Source of the DNA: Halobacteriovorax sp.
Lineage (GTDB): Bacteria > Bdellovibrionota > Bacteriovoracia > Bacteriovoracales > Bacteriovoracaceae
NCBI GenBank assembly: GCA_002686115.1
Contig: NZAF01000060.1
Location: forward strand, 14,167-19,997
Direction: 5' to 3'
DNA: 5,831 bases
Shown here: positions 1 through 5,572 of the stretch, piece after piece
How positions within the stretch are numbered: the first letter of the stretch is position 1
How the letters are laid out: every line of letters begins with the position of its first letter
Program-made: the position numbers and the translations under genes
The notes under the pieces: model-generated
What the model saw: only the letters and a program-made list of their open reading frames with translations
What the model was told of the DNA's origin: nothing
Database searches by the model: none

Positions 1-2
1 TA

Positions 3-515
3 GCTATAGAAAAGATTGAAACAGGAAAATTAAGTTTCTACCAAAGAGCTTTCGCAGATGCTCTTTATATTGAAGCGATAAAAGTTAAGGACAATATCTC
101 AGAGAATCCTATAAATGATAAAATTTTGAAGGTTTTTAATGATTCTAAAGAACATATAGGCTTTATTAGAAATATTGAAACAACTACTGGCTGCAATAGC
201 GCATGTCTGCCTGTTGTTTTTACCCTCTTCTATGACAAGGACAAGTCTTTAAAAAAACTTTTATCAAAGCCAGGTCTAACCAAGAAATATCACGCAAAAT
301 TCACAGATAAAGATTATGAAAAGCTCTCTCTAATTCTTGCTTTAAATCCGGATAGCTTCTTAAAAGTAAAACATCCTACAGAGATGGTAGATATTATTTC
401 TGGAGCGACAAAGAAAGAATATCAAAGTGACGTGGTAAAGAATGCTGCCTATACTTCTTTAAGAGTGAATCTCTACAATCAAGATACATTAAACATCTTA
501 AAAGGTATTAAGTAG
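3..515 (+). CDS. FMN-binding-domain-like protein, 3' part (5' end outside window)
   Basis: The frame is open from the left edge, so the gene begins upstream; the TTG at 126 is internal and not a convincing start. The visible 170 residues end at TAG 513-515. The motif D-I-I-S-G-A-T (codons 390-410) matches the Dxx(S/T)GA(T/S) sequence that the periplasmic flavin transferase ApbE recognises in NqrC/RnfG-like FMN-binding domains, where the last Thr carries covalent FMN. Before it lie a hydrophobic beta-like stretch (PVVFTLFYDKD) and a PGLTKKYHAKF segment, where such domains usually have the ETPGL region. A C-x3-C pair (codons 192-194 and 204-206) is also present. By inference it is an exported redox or electron-transfer protein. 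Any signal peptide would lie outside the window. It overlaps the convergent next gene by 8 nt and no terminator is visible. The family call is moderately sure; the partner and pathway are unknown. Confidence 0.6.
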   Translation, partial: AIEKIETGKLSFYQRAFADALYIEAIKVKDNISENPINDKILKVFNDSKEHIGFIRNIETTTGCNSACLPVVFTLFYDKDKSLKKLLSKPGLTKKYHAKFTDKDYEKLSLILALNPDSFLKVKHPTEMVDIISGATKKEYQSDVVKNAAYTSLRVNLYNQDTLNILKGIK

Positions 516-921
516 ACTTTTTCTTTTGATAACCCTTGTAACAAGCAACGTAGAAAATTATTGATATTCCAATTGATAGTATGGCCCTAAACCACAATTG
601 GAAAAAAGTATTTATCTGACTCTTTTTTGGGTTTATATTTGAGATATAAACACTTACCGATTTTCCAATATCTTCTTGGCAGCTTGTTTTCTTACGAAAC
701 CCAAAAGACCCCTTAACAATATCACCATCAACGCTTTTTGCAACAGGTGCCCACGAGCGATTAATAGTACTACCTGAGCGACTCCTTAAGACATGACATT
801 TAATAATCGTCGCATCTTTTTTTGTAGAGTCATAAAAAGCAAAAAGAGGTTTTTGACCAAAAAAATATAATGGAATTAGTGGGATGGAATAAAATATTAA
901 TAGGACAACGAACTTAAACAT
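508..921 (-). CDS. Small two-helix membrane protein, DUF3592-like
   Basis: This 137-residue protein has a hydrophobic N-terminal helix (about residues 4-22), a soluble segment of about 85 residues, a second helix (about 109-128) and a basic tail ending KKKST. The soluble part has the DUF3592 pattern: a W-A-P-V strand, a V-D-G-D-I-V-K-G strand pair, then G-K-S-V-x-V-Y and N-P-x-x-S just before the second helix. Cys42 and Cys81 could pair if this part is periplasmic. Proteins of this type are common but have no established biochemical role, so no function is assigned. ATG at 919-921 is the only reasonable start, but no Shine-Dalgarno sequence precedes it. Only 47 nt separate it from the fadD stop, and these are mostly a strong terminator, so its promoter is unclear. 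Its stop codon overlaps the end of the convergent FMN-binding-like gene. Confidence 0.6.
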   Translation of the reverse strand: MFKFVVLLIFYSIPLIPLYFFGQKPLFAFYDSTKKDATIIKCHVLRSRSGSTINRSWAPVAKSVDGDIVKGSFGFRKKTSCQEDIGKSVSVYISNINPKKSQINTFFQLWFRAILSIGISIIFYVACYKGYQKKKST

Positions 922-934
922 CTTAAATTTTGAT

Positions 935-965
935 AAAAAAAAAGGTGAGCTAAGCTCACCTTTTT
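935..965 (-). terminator. Intrinsic terminator of fadD
   Basis: A perfect inverted repeat (GGTGAGCT at 944-951, AGCTCACC at 953-960, effectively a 7-8 bp stem with a 1-3 nt loop) is flanked by A-runs on the left and T-runs on the right. Read on the minus strand it lies just after the fadD stop and is followed by nine U, which makes a strong rho-independent terminator. On the + strand it is followed by five T, so it could work weakly in both directions, although no + strand gene ends here. Confidence 0.85.
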
Positions 966-968
966 ATC

Positions 969-2630
969 TTACTGACCTCTTAGGTCTTTTCTTAAAATCT
1001 TTCCAACGTTTGATTTCGGAAGCTCCGTTCTAAACTCATAGAACTTAGGAACTTTGTATCCTGTTAGGTTTTCTTTACAGAACTCTTTAAGTTCTTCTTC
1101 TGTAAGTGAGTCGTCATTTTTCACGACGAAAATCTTTACAACCTCACCACTTTTTTGATCAGGAACACCTACTGCCGCACATTCAAATACTTTAGGGTGC
1201 TGACAAATAACATCTTCAAGTTCATTAGGATAAACATTAAACCCCGAAACAAGAATCATATCTTTTTTACGGTCAACGATCTTAAAGAATCCTTGCTCAT
1301 CCATAAGACCAATATCACCAGTCTTAAAATAACCATCGGCTGTCATAACCTTCTTTGTCTCTTCAGGTCTTCCCCAATAACCTCTCATAACCTGAGGACC
1401 TTTAATACAAATCTCTCCAATCTCACCTGCAGAAAGTGTATTTTCATCATCATCTTTAATACAAACATCTGTTGATGAAATTGGAAGTCCAATACTTCCG
1501 TTATAATCAGCTAGATCCATTGGATTGATACATGCTGCTGGAGAAGTTTCAGTTAGTCCATAAGCTTCAATTAAAGGTGTCTTTGTTACTTGCTTCCACT
1601 TTTCAGCAACCGCTTTTTGAACGGCCATCCCTCCTCCGAGAGTTAGCTTTAAAGAATCAAAGCCACAGTCTTTAAAATCTGGATTATTTAGTAGCCCGTT
1701 AAAAAGTGTGTTAACACCTGTAAATGCAGTAAAGTCCCACTTCTTAAGTTCTTTTACAAAACCAGGAATATCTCTTGGGTTTGTGATAAGAACATTTAAA
1801 GCTCCAATTGTAGAAAATGTGAAGCAGTTCGCTGTGAGTGAGAAGATATGATAGAGAGGTAGTGGAGTAATAATAATTTCCTTACCTTCTTCAATAAGTG
1901 GAGAAATCCACGATCTCGCCTGAACAAGATTTGACACAATATTTTTATGAGTCAGCTCAGCACCCTTTGAAACTCCAGTTGTTCCACCTGTGTATTGTAA
2001 AAAAGCCGTCTCTTCATTATCGATTTCAACTTTTTGATACTTAGATTCATCGCCCTCATCAAGAGCTTTTAAAAATGGAGTCGCATCTTTAATGTTCCAA
2101 CTTGGTACCATTTTTTTCACATGCTTGATAACAAAGTTAACAATAAGTGACTTTGGAAACTTAAGCATGTCACCAATTTGAGTAACGAGAACATTCTTAA
2201 CTGGAGTATTTGCAATAACTTCTTCTAAAACACTTGCAGAATTTTCAAAGATAATAATTGTTTCAGAACCTGAGTCTTTTAGCTGATGTTCAAGTTCACG
2301 AGCAGTGTAAAGAGGATTCACGTTTACACAAACCATTCCCGCTCTAAGAATACCAAAAAGAGCCACTGGGTATTGAAGAATATTTGGACTCATAATAGCG
2401 ACTCGGTCACCTTTTTTAAGCCCTAGATTATTTTGTAAATAAGATGCGAACTTTTTAGACAGTAAATCCATATCTGAGTAATTCAAGGTCTTCCCCATAC
2501 AATGGAAGGCAGGTTTATCTGCAAATTTCTTAAATGACTCCTCTAATAGCTCAGGAATTGAATTATAAGTATTTGAGTCAATTTCTTTAGGCACTCCGTC
2601 CTGGTAGTGTTTAAACCATGGTTTTTCCAT
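969..2630 (-). CDS. fadD: Long-chain fatty acid-CoA ligase (acyl-CoA synthetase)
   Basis: This enzyme activates long-chain fatty acids with ATP and CoA via an acyl-AMP intermediate, giving acyl-CoA for beta-oxidation or lipid synthesis; it is cytosolic or membrane-associated. The 553 residues closely follow E. coli FadD (about 561) from the first residues (MEKPWFKHYQDGVPKEI). Motifs visible: ATP/AMP signature YTGGTTGVSKGA (213-224), EAYGLTETSP (355-364), TGD (437-439), the fatty-acyl-CoA-synthetase signature region GFFKIVDRKKDMILVSGFNVYPNE (447-470), and the C-terminal catalytic lysine in PKSNVGK (Lys544). Nothing essential is missing. The frame continues upstream to an ATG at 2718-2720, but that would add 30 residues absent from FadD and would place the predicted promoter inside the gene. 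ATG 2628-2630 has GGCGGAG about 6 nt before it and is chosen. It appears monocistronic, with its own promoter and terminator. Confidence 0.95.
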   Translation of the reverse strand: MEKPWFKHYQDGVPKEIDSNTYNSIPELLEESFKKFADKPAFHCMGKTLNYSDMDLLSKKFASYLQNNLGLKKGDRVAIMSPNILQYPVALFGILRAGMVCVNVNPLYTARELEHQLKDSGSETIIIFENSASVLEEVIANTPVKNVLVTQIGDMLKFPKSLIVNFVIKHVKKMVPSWNIKDATPFLKALDEGDESKYQKVEIDNEETAFLQYTGGTTGVSKGAELTHKNIVSNLVQARSWISPLIEEGKEIIITPLPLYHIFSLTANCFTFSTIGALNVLITNPRDIPGFVKELKKWDFTAFTGVNTLFNGLLNNPDFKDCGFDSLKLTLGGGMAVQKAVAEKWKQVTKTPLIEAYGLTETSPAACINPMDLADYNGSIGLPISSTDVCIKDDDENTLSAGEIGEICIKGPQVMRGYWGRPEETKKVMTADGYFKTGDIGLMDEQGFFKIVDRKKDMILVSGFNVYPNELEDVICQHPKVFECAAVGVPDQKSGEVVKIFVVKNDDSLTEEELKEFCKENLTGYKVPKFYEFRTELPKSNVGKILRKDLRGQ

Positions 2631-2668
2631 AAATTTCTCCGCCTTAAATAAAATTTTGTAACCTATTA

Positions 2669-2697
2669 ATAGTAATTTAAACTCCCTCAGCTTGCAA
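2669..2697 (-). promoter_or_regulatory. Sigma-70-type promoter of fadD
   Basis: On the minus strand TTGCAA (2697-2692) is followed by a 17-bp spacer and TACTAT (2674-2669). This predicts a transcript start near 2662 and a leader of about 30 nt carrying the GGCGGAG ribosome site before ATG 2630. It supports the shorter fadD start. No recognisable FadR-type operator was identified by eye. Confidence 0.6.
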
Positions 2698-2749
2698 CAT
2701 AATCCCAACAACGCACCCATTCAAAAGAAAGTTACTTGCAAAACACAAA

Positions 2750-2838
2750 TATTAGGTGATAGAAAGGCACCTAAATTTCTTAGGATGTAGAAATTTTCAC
2801 ACACAATGAGGCCCTTTGAATGGAGGGCCTATTTTTTT
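2750..2838 (+). ncRNA. Possible small structured RNA or leader (tentative)
   Basis: Upstream of the orphan terminator the + strand has a 7-bp hairpin (TTAGGTG 2752-2758 with CACCTAA 2768-2774), an 8-bp hairpin (AAATTTCT 2773-2780 with AGAAATTT 2789-2796) and an alternative small hairpin (CCTAA 2770-2774 with TTAGG 2780-2784). The alternatives overlap, so they cannot all form at once. A weak promoter is possible (TTGCAA 2736-2741, 18 bp, TAGAAA 2760-2765), which would start transcription near 2772 and give an RNA of about 65 nt. No known RNA family is recognised. AT-rich sequence yields such pairings by chance, so confidence is low. Confidence 0.3.
2809..2838 (+). terminator. Intrinsic terminator in the fadD/DUF5522 gap
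   Basis: The stem AGGCCCT (2809-2815) pairs with AGGGCCT (2824-2830); two G-U pairs can close the 8-nt interval further to a GAAT loop. It is followed by A and seven T (2832-2838). The U-run exists only for + strand transcription. No + strand gene ends upstream of it, so it must terminate a small RNA, act as an attenuator in the leader of the following gene, or be a relic. Confidence 0.75.
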
Positions 2839-2859
2839 GCTTAGTTTACGTAAATTTAT

Positions 2860-3117
2860 ATGAACGACTTTAAACTTGAACCAGAAGACTTTTATCTTGA
2901 TGACGATGGAAACATGGTTTTCACAGCGATTTATCTAAAAAAGAGAAAATTCTGCTGTAAAAGTGGCTGTCGCCACTGTCCTTATGATTTTGGTGAAAAG
3001 ATTGACCCCGAACTCCCAACAGAGTTAATGCAAAAATCTTTCAGTGAAGATAAGTATGACGCAGACACCCTTCTTAAAGAATATGCAGATTTCCATAATG
3101 AAGATGAATCAAACTAG
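2860..3117 (+). CDS. DUF5522 family small cysteine-rich protein
   Basis: This 85-residue acidic protein has a first half carrying the DUF5522 signature: the D-F-Y-x-D-D-x-G-N-M-V-F-T-A-x-Y-L strand region followed by C-C-x3-C-x2-C-P-Y (Cys32, Cys33, Cys37, Cys40), then an acidic tail. The Cys cluster could bind a metal, but no biochemical role is established for the family as far as I know. Start ATG 2860-2862 fits the family's usual N-terminus. No Shine-Dalgarno sequence is visible, and the preceding terminator leaves only 21 nt for a promoter, so expression is either by readthrough or from a very close, possibly leaderless start. Its stop codon overlaps that of the convergent response regulator gene in a shared CTAG (3114-3117). 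Confidence 0.85.
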   Translation: MNDFKLEPEDFYLDDDGNMVFTAIYLKKRKFCCKSGCRHCPYDFGEKIDPELPTELMQKSFSEDKYDADTLLKEYADFHNEDESN

Positions 3118-3794
3118 TCTAGTCGATATCCATGCCCACGAACTGTTTTTAACATATGCCCGCAAACACCTAGCTTTTTTCGTATAGAGACGATTTTCAT
3201 TTCAAGTGATTTATAGCTCATTGGCTCATCTCCAGACTTGCCCAAAAAAGAAAGTTCATTCTTGCTATACACATGACCAGGATTTTTTATTAGCTTTAGC
3301 AAAATGTTAAACTCAATAGGAGTAAGTTCAACTTCAGTTACTCCATTTTCATTACGAATTTCACAAACTCTTGTGCTATGATTTAATGCAATTGAACCCA
3401 CTCTATAGGTCTCTTTTACAGAAGACTCGATCATTCTTATATTTCTGTGAATAATTGACTTAAGTATTTTAAAGTTAATTGGCTTATCTATAATATTAGA
3501 CACACCATAATTAAACGCCTCAATTCGAGACTTCTCATCAATTCTACCTGAAATTAAAATCACACGGTTATAGATTCTCTCTTCTTTTTGAAGAATCTTT
3601 AATAGGTCTAGCCCTGAGTAAGACCCTATTCGATAGTCAATCACATACAGGTCATAACTTTGGTTGTTAAAAGTTGCCATTGCTTTAAAATAATCTTCAA
3701 TAAAGTCAATTTCGATTCCAATATCGTCTTTCAGATGAAATTTAAACAACTTATGTATGTTTGGATCATCATCAACCAACGCTAAATTAATCAA
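3114..3794 (-). CDS. OmpR/PhoB-family response regulator
   Basis: This 226-residue two-domain regulator has all key receiver residues: acidic pair Asp8-Asp9, phospho-acceptor Asp53 (VIDYRIG), switch Ser82 and Lys104-Pro105, in residues 1 to about 120. A winged-helix DNA-binding domain follows (about 130-226) with the typical ELTPIEFNILLKLIKNPG segment, a recognition-helix region near 193-209 and the closing TVRGHGYRLD wing. It should therefore be phosphorylatable and bind DNA as a dimer at direct repeats. The start is TTG (3792-3794), well supported by GAGGGG 7-9 nt upstream; no ATG fits. No histidine kinase gene is adjacent. Instead, it is divergent from an operon ending in an HPt protein, its probable phosphotransfer partner by inference. 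The specific regulon is unknown. The stop overlaps that of the DUF5522 gene. Confidence 0.93.
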   Translation of the reverse strand: MINLALVDDDPNIHKLFKFHLKDDIGIEIDFIEDYFKAMATFNNQSYDLYVIDYRIGSYSGLDLLKILQKEERIYNRVILISGRIDEKSRIEAFNYGVSNIIDKPINFKILKSIIHRNIRMIESSVKETYRVGSIALNHSTRVCEIRNENGVTEVELTPIEFNILLKLIKNPGHVYSKNELSFLGKSGDEPMSYKSLEMKIVSIRKKLGVCGHMLKTVRGHGYRLD

Positions 3795-3807
3795 AATATC
3801 CCCTCTT

Positions 3808-3825
3808 GGTAATAAAAAAATTACC
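3808..3825. repeat. Inverted repeat GGTAAT-N6-ATTACC before the response regulator
   Basis: GGTAAT (3808-3813) and ATTACC (3820-3825) flank six A. In the regulator mRNA this would be a 6-bp hairpin ending just upstream of the AGAGGGG ribosome site, so it could influence translation. As DNA it places one inverted GGTAA half-site beside the TTACC direct repeats. Which role matters, if either, cannot be told from the sequence. Confidence 0.5.
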
Positions 3826-3853
3826 TTATTTTTACTTATTTGTTACCATTATG
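3821..3853. promoter_or_regulatory. Three 11-bp direct repeats, likely response regulator operator
   Basis: TTACC (3821), TTACT (3832) and TTACC (3843) recur at exactly 11-bp intervals, each followed by a T/A-rich six bases. Tandem direct repeats at 10-11 bp, each with a short conserved core and an AT-rich remainder, are the known binding-site form of OmpR/PhoB regulators (the pho box has 11-bp units). The array lies between the divergent regulator and lipoprotein genes. It overlaps the regulator's predicted -10 and start region, implying autorepression. It also sits about 25-57 bp upstream of the lipoprotein ATG, where no good -35 is seen, as in activator-dependent promoters. Binding is inference; the spacing is observed. 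Confidence 0.55.
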
Positions 3854-3876
3854 CCCGAATATAGTTATGAGGTCAT
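3848..3876 (-). promoter_or_regulatory. Sigma-70-type promoter of the response regulator gene
   Basis: On the minus strand ATGACC (3876-3871) is followed by a 17-bp spacer and CATAAT (3853-3848). The predicted start is near 3841, giving a leader of about 47 nt. The -10 is covered by the third 11-bp repeat. The -35 overlaps the ribosome site and start codon of the divergent lipoprotein gene, so the two transcription units are tightly interlocked. Confidence 0.5.
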
Positions 3877-3877
3877 T

Positions 3878-4876
3878 ATGAAAAATATTTTTTACTTAGT
3901 TTTCTTGTTCTTAATCATTTCATGTGCTGAAGATAGTGAAACTCCAGACTCATTTTCAATAAAAAAAGAAGATAGCGTCTCACGTGAAGAAACTAATAAG
4001 TCAATAGTTCCTACTCCTCCAAAAGCTGAAGAAAATAAAGTCAATGACACTATCAATGATAAAAGTTCATCATTACCGGAAAGAATTCAAACAAATCTAA
4101 ATGATTACAAGGTTATAGAATGTAGCAATAAAGATACTAAACTTACAAGATGTATGATTTCAGGGGATAAAAACCAAAGAATTGTTGATTACATTATTAG
4201 CGATGAAAGCTCTGTTGAATGTTTTGAAAAAAGAAATTTGAAAGTTAGATACTTGAGTCGAAGCATAATTTCTCGAGGCGGTTGCAACTCTAAGGTATAC
4301 ATTAAAGTGGGAAATATTAGAAGTACGTCTTTTAACTCTGAAAATATTGAAACAAGCACTCAAGTTAAAGTCTTCACTTTTGGCGATATTACTCTTCCTA
4401 ATAAAATTAAAAAGGGGGAGTTTGTTGATATTAATCCTAGTAACAACGAAAATGTCTTCTATAAAACAAATGACGGTTTTGGAATCTTAGGAGGAGATGT
4501 TGCAACAGGACAATTTAATCATGATTCTACAACTAATGAATTTGAAGCATTCGTCTTCAATATAAGAAATGAAATTAAAGTCAGAGTCACATTATCTCGT
4601 CTTTTTGCAAAAGAAGGCGAAAGAGCACTTGCAATTACCTTAAATGAGAATAATGAGATTTTAAGAAAAAAGTATATAACCTTAAAAAAAGATAATGACT
4701 TAAGAGAGAACAAACATGAAAAATCTTTTTCCATAATTACTAAAGGTGCAAAAAGTCTACTAATACTCCCGTATAAATACAGAAAAGGCTTTATTAAAGA
4801 AAACGATAGTAGTGACTTTTACATAAAAGAGCTCAAAACATTTTCAGCCGAGGACACAAGAAATGACGAGGCTTAA
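3878..4876 (+). CDS. Lipoprotein of unknown function
   Basis: This 332-residue precursor has a lipoprotein signal (MKNIFYLVFLFLIISC): hydrophobic core and lipobox I-I-S-C with lipidated Cys16. Ala at +2 favours the outer membrane by the E. coli sorting rule. A low-complexity linker rich in Ser, Thr, Pro, Glu and Lys (about 18-65) leads to a globular part with four Cys (82, 92, 115, 136), an even number fitting two periplasmic disulfides. The rest (about 140-320) looks beta-rich. I recognise no family. The frame extends upstream to 3806, but ATG 3878 is chosen for its GAGG five nt before it and its signal peptide; the extension would also bury the operator repeats. It is the first gene of an operon with two small HPt-like proteins, overlapping the next gene by 14 nt. 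It may be an envelope sensor, or an output of the relay. Confidence 0.8.
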   Translation: MKNIFYLVFLFLIISCAEDSETPDSFSIKKEDSVSREETNKSIVPTPPKAEENKVNDTINDKSSSLPERIQTNLNDYKVIECSNKDTKLTRCMISGDKNQRIVDYIISDESSVECFEKRNLKVRYLSRSIISRGGCNSKVYIKVGNIRSTSFNSENIETSTQVKVFTFGDITLPNKIKKGEFVDINPSNNENVFYKTNDGFGILGGDVATGQFNHDSTTNEFEAFVFNIRNEIKVRVTLSRLFAKEGERALAITLNENNEILRKKYITLKKDNDLRENKHEKSFSIITKGAKSLLILPYKYRKGFIKENDSSDFYIKELKTFSAEDTRNDEA

Positions 4877-5153
4877 TGTCTTTTTTAATAATATTACACT
4901 TTCTGAAATCAAAGAAAGGCAGCATCAAGTAGAACTTATACGAGCATTTTTTGAGCAAAGAAATGATGTCATGGTTGTTATGCATTTAACAAGAATGCTT
5001 AATCAGAACGAAGAGTTTAGTCTATGTGAGTTTTCTAATTATGCTGAGCAGATTATTTCAGAACTTGATTCTGGCTCAAGAGAAAATGCATCAAAACTAA
5101 TTAATACATATCAACAATATGTGATCGACCTTGAATCACTATTAAAGGAATAA
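4863..5153 (+). CDS. Small helical protein, possible degenerate HPt domain
   Basis: This 96-residue protein is predicted all-helical with no signal or membrane segment, so it is cytoplasmic. The start ATG 4863 lies inside the end of the lipoprotein gene (14-nt overlap) with AGGA 8 nt upstream, so translation is likely coupled. From residue 18 to the end it aligns without gaps to residues 22-100 of the downstream HPt protein, with the hydrophobic pattern largely in register and about ten identities (for example Phe52/Phe56, Ile64/Ile68, Tyr83/Tyr87, final Lys-Glu). The active-site His47 position is Thr43 here, and the following Gly-Ser stretch is replaced by Asn-Gln-Asn-Glu-Glu; His41 is two residues away. 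It may thus be a phospho-dead HPt paralogue that binds the receiver domain without transferring phosphate. The identity is low, so this is tentative; an unrelated helical protein is possible. Confidence 0.65.
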   Translation: MTRLNVFFNNITLSEIKERQHQVELIRAFFEQRNDVMVVMHLTRMLNQNEEFSLCEFSNYAEQIISELDSGSRENASKLINTYQQYVIDLESLLKE

Positions 5154-5173
5154 GAAATAGAGAGAGCGTACAT

Positions 5174-5479
5174 ATGTCTGAAATAAAAGTCATTCTTGAA
5201 CCAATCTATAAGGAACTAACAACAGAGTATCTTGAAGAAAGAATTGAGGAACTGAAAATAATCGAAAATTATCTAGCAATAGAAGATCATAATAATTTGA
5301 TTCATGTTTTTCATCAATTAGCAGGAAGTGGATCAAGCTTTGGCATCGGTTCGATTACTTTTTTTGGAAAAAAAATAGAGAATCTTCTCTTTGAAAAAGA
5401 CTTCAATCAAGTTAAAAAAAGTTTTGATGAATACAGAGATCATTTAAAATCGATAAAACTTGTCTTTAAAGAAGATTAA
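5174..5479 (+). CDS. Single-domain histidine phosphotransfer (HPt) protein
   Basis: This 101-residue cytoplasmic protein carries the HPt active site FHQLAGSGSSFGIGS: His47 is the phospho-acceptor, followed by the usual L-x-G-S and a Gly-containing turn, within a helical bundle. The family's common Lys after the Leu is Ala here, as in many HPt proteins of the HxLAGS subtype. HPt proteins shuttle phosphoryl groups between receiver domains of hybrid kinases and response regulators. It lies 20 nt after the preceding gene in the same operon, with an AGAGAG ribosome site at about 5158-5165. The divergent OmpR-type regulator is the obvious candidate partner, although the hybrid kinase donor is not in this window. 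No intrinsic terminator is seen after the stop. Confidence 0.88.
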   Translation: MSEIKVILEPIYKELTTEYLEERIEELKIIENYLAIEDHNNLIHVFHQLAGSGSSFGIGSITFFGKKIENLLFEKDFNQVKKSFDEYRDHLKSIKLVFKED

Positions 5480-5572
5480 GTTTAATTATGATTCGCATAA
5501 ATTATGTAAATTGTGTCTAAAATCTAGACGGCCGATTGAATATATTTCAAACAAATCTCACCACCTTTATTA

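Noticed and set aside
974..986. Inverted repeat GACCT-CTT-AGGTC near the fadD stop, followed by T-rich sequence on the + strand
   Set aside because: It falls within the last codons of fadD, the stem is only 5 bp and no + strand transcript needs a terminator there; likely chance.
1155..1475. 106-codon open frame on the + strand inside fadD
   Set aside because: It lies antisense to well-conserved FadD sequence, has no ribosome site, and its protein resembles no family; it is a shadow frame.
2806..2844. 12-codon reading frame ATG...TAG covering the orphan terminator, a possible leader peptide
   Set aside because: There is no ribosome site, no run of one amino acid's codons, and its codons are just the terminator stem and U-run.
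4160..4734. Two open frames (4160-4363 and 4519-4734) on the minus strand within the lipoprotein gene
   Set aside because: Both are antisense to the lipoprotein frame, with Phe/Ser/Leu-rich composition typical of the reverse of Lys/Glu-rich AT-rich coding sequence.
5515..5529. Hairpin GTCTA/TAGAC after the HPt gene as operon terminator
   Set aside because: The stem is 5 bp and no U-run follows, so it does not qualify as an intrinsic terminator.
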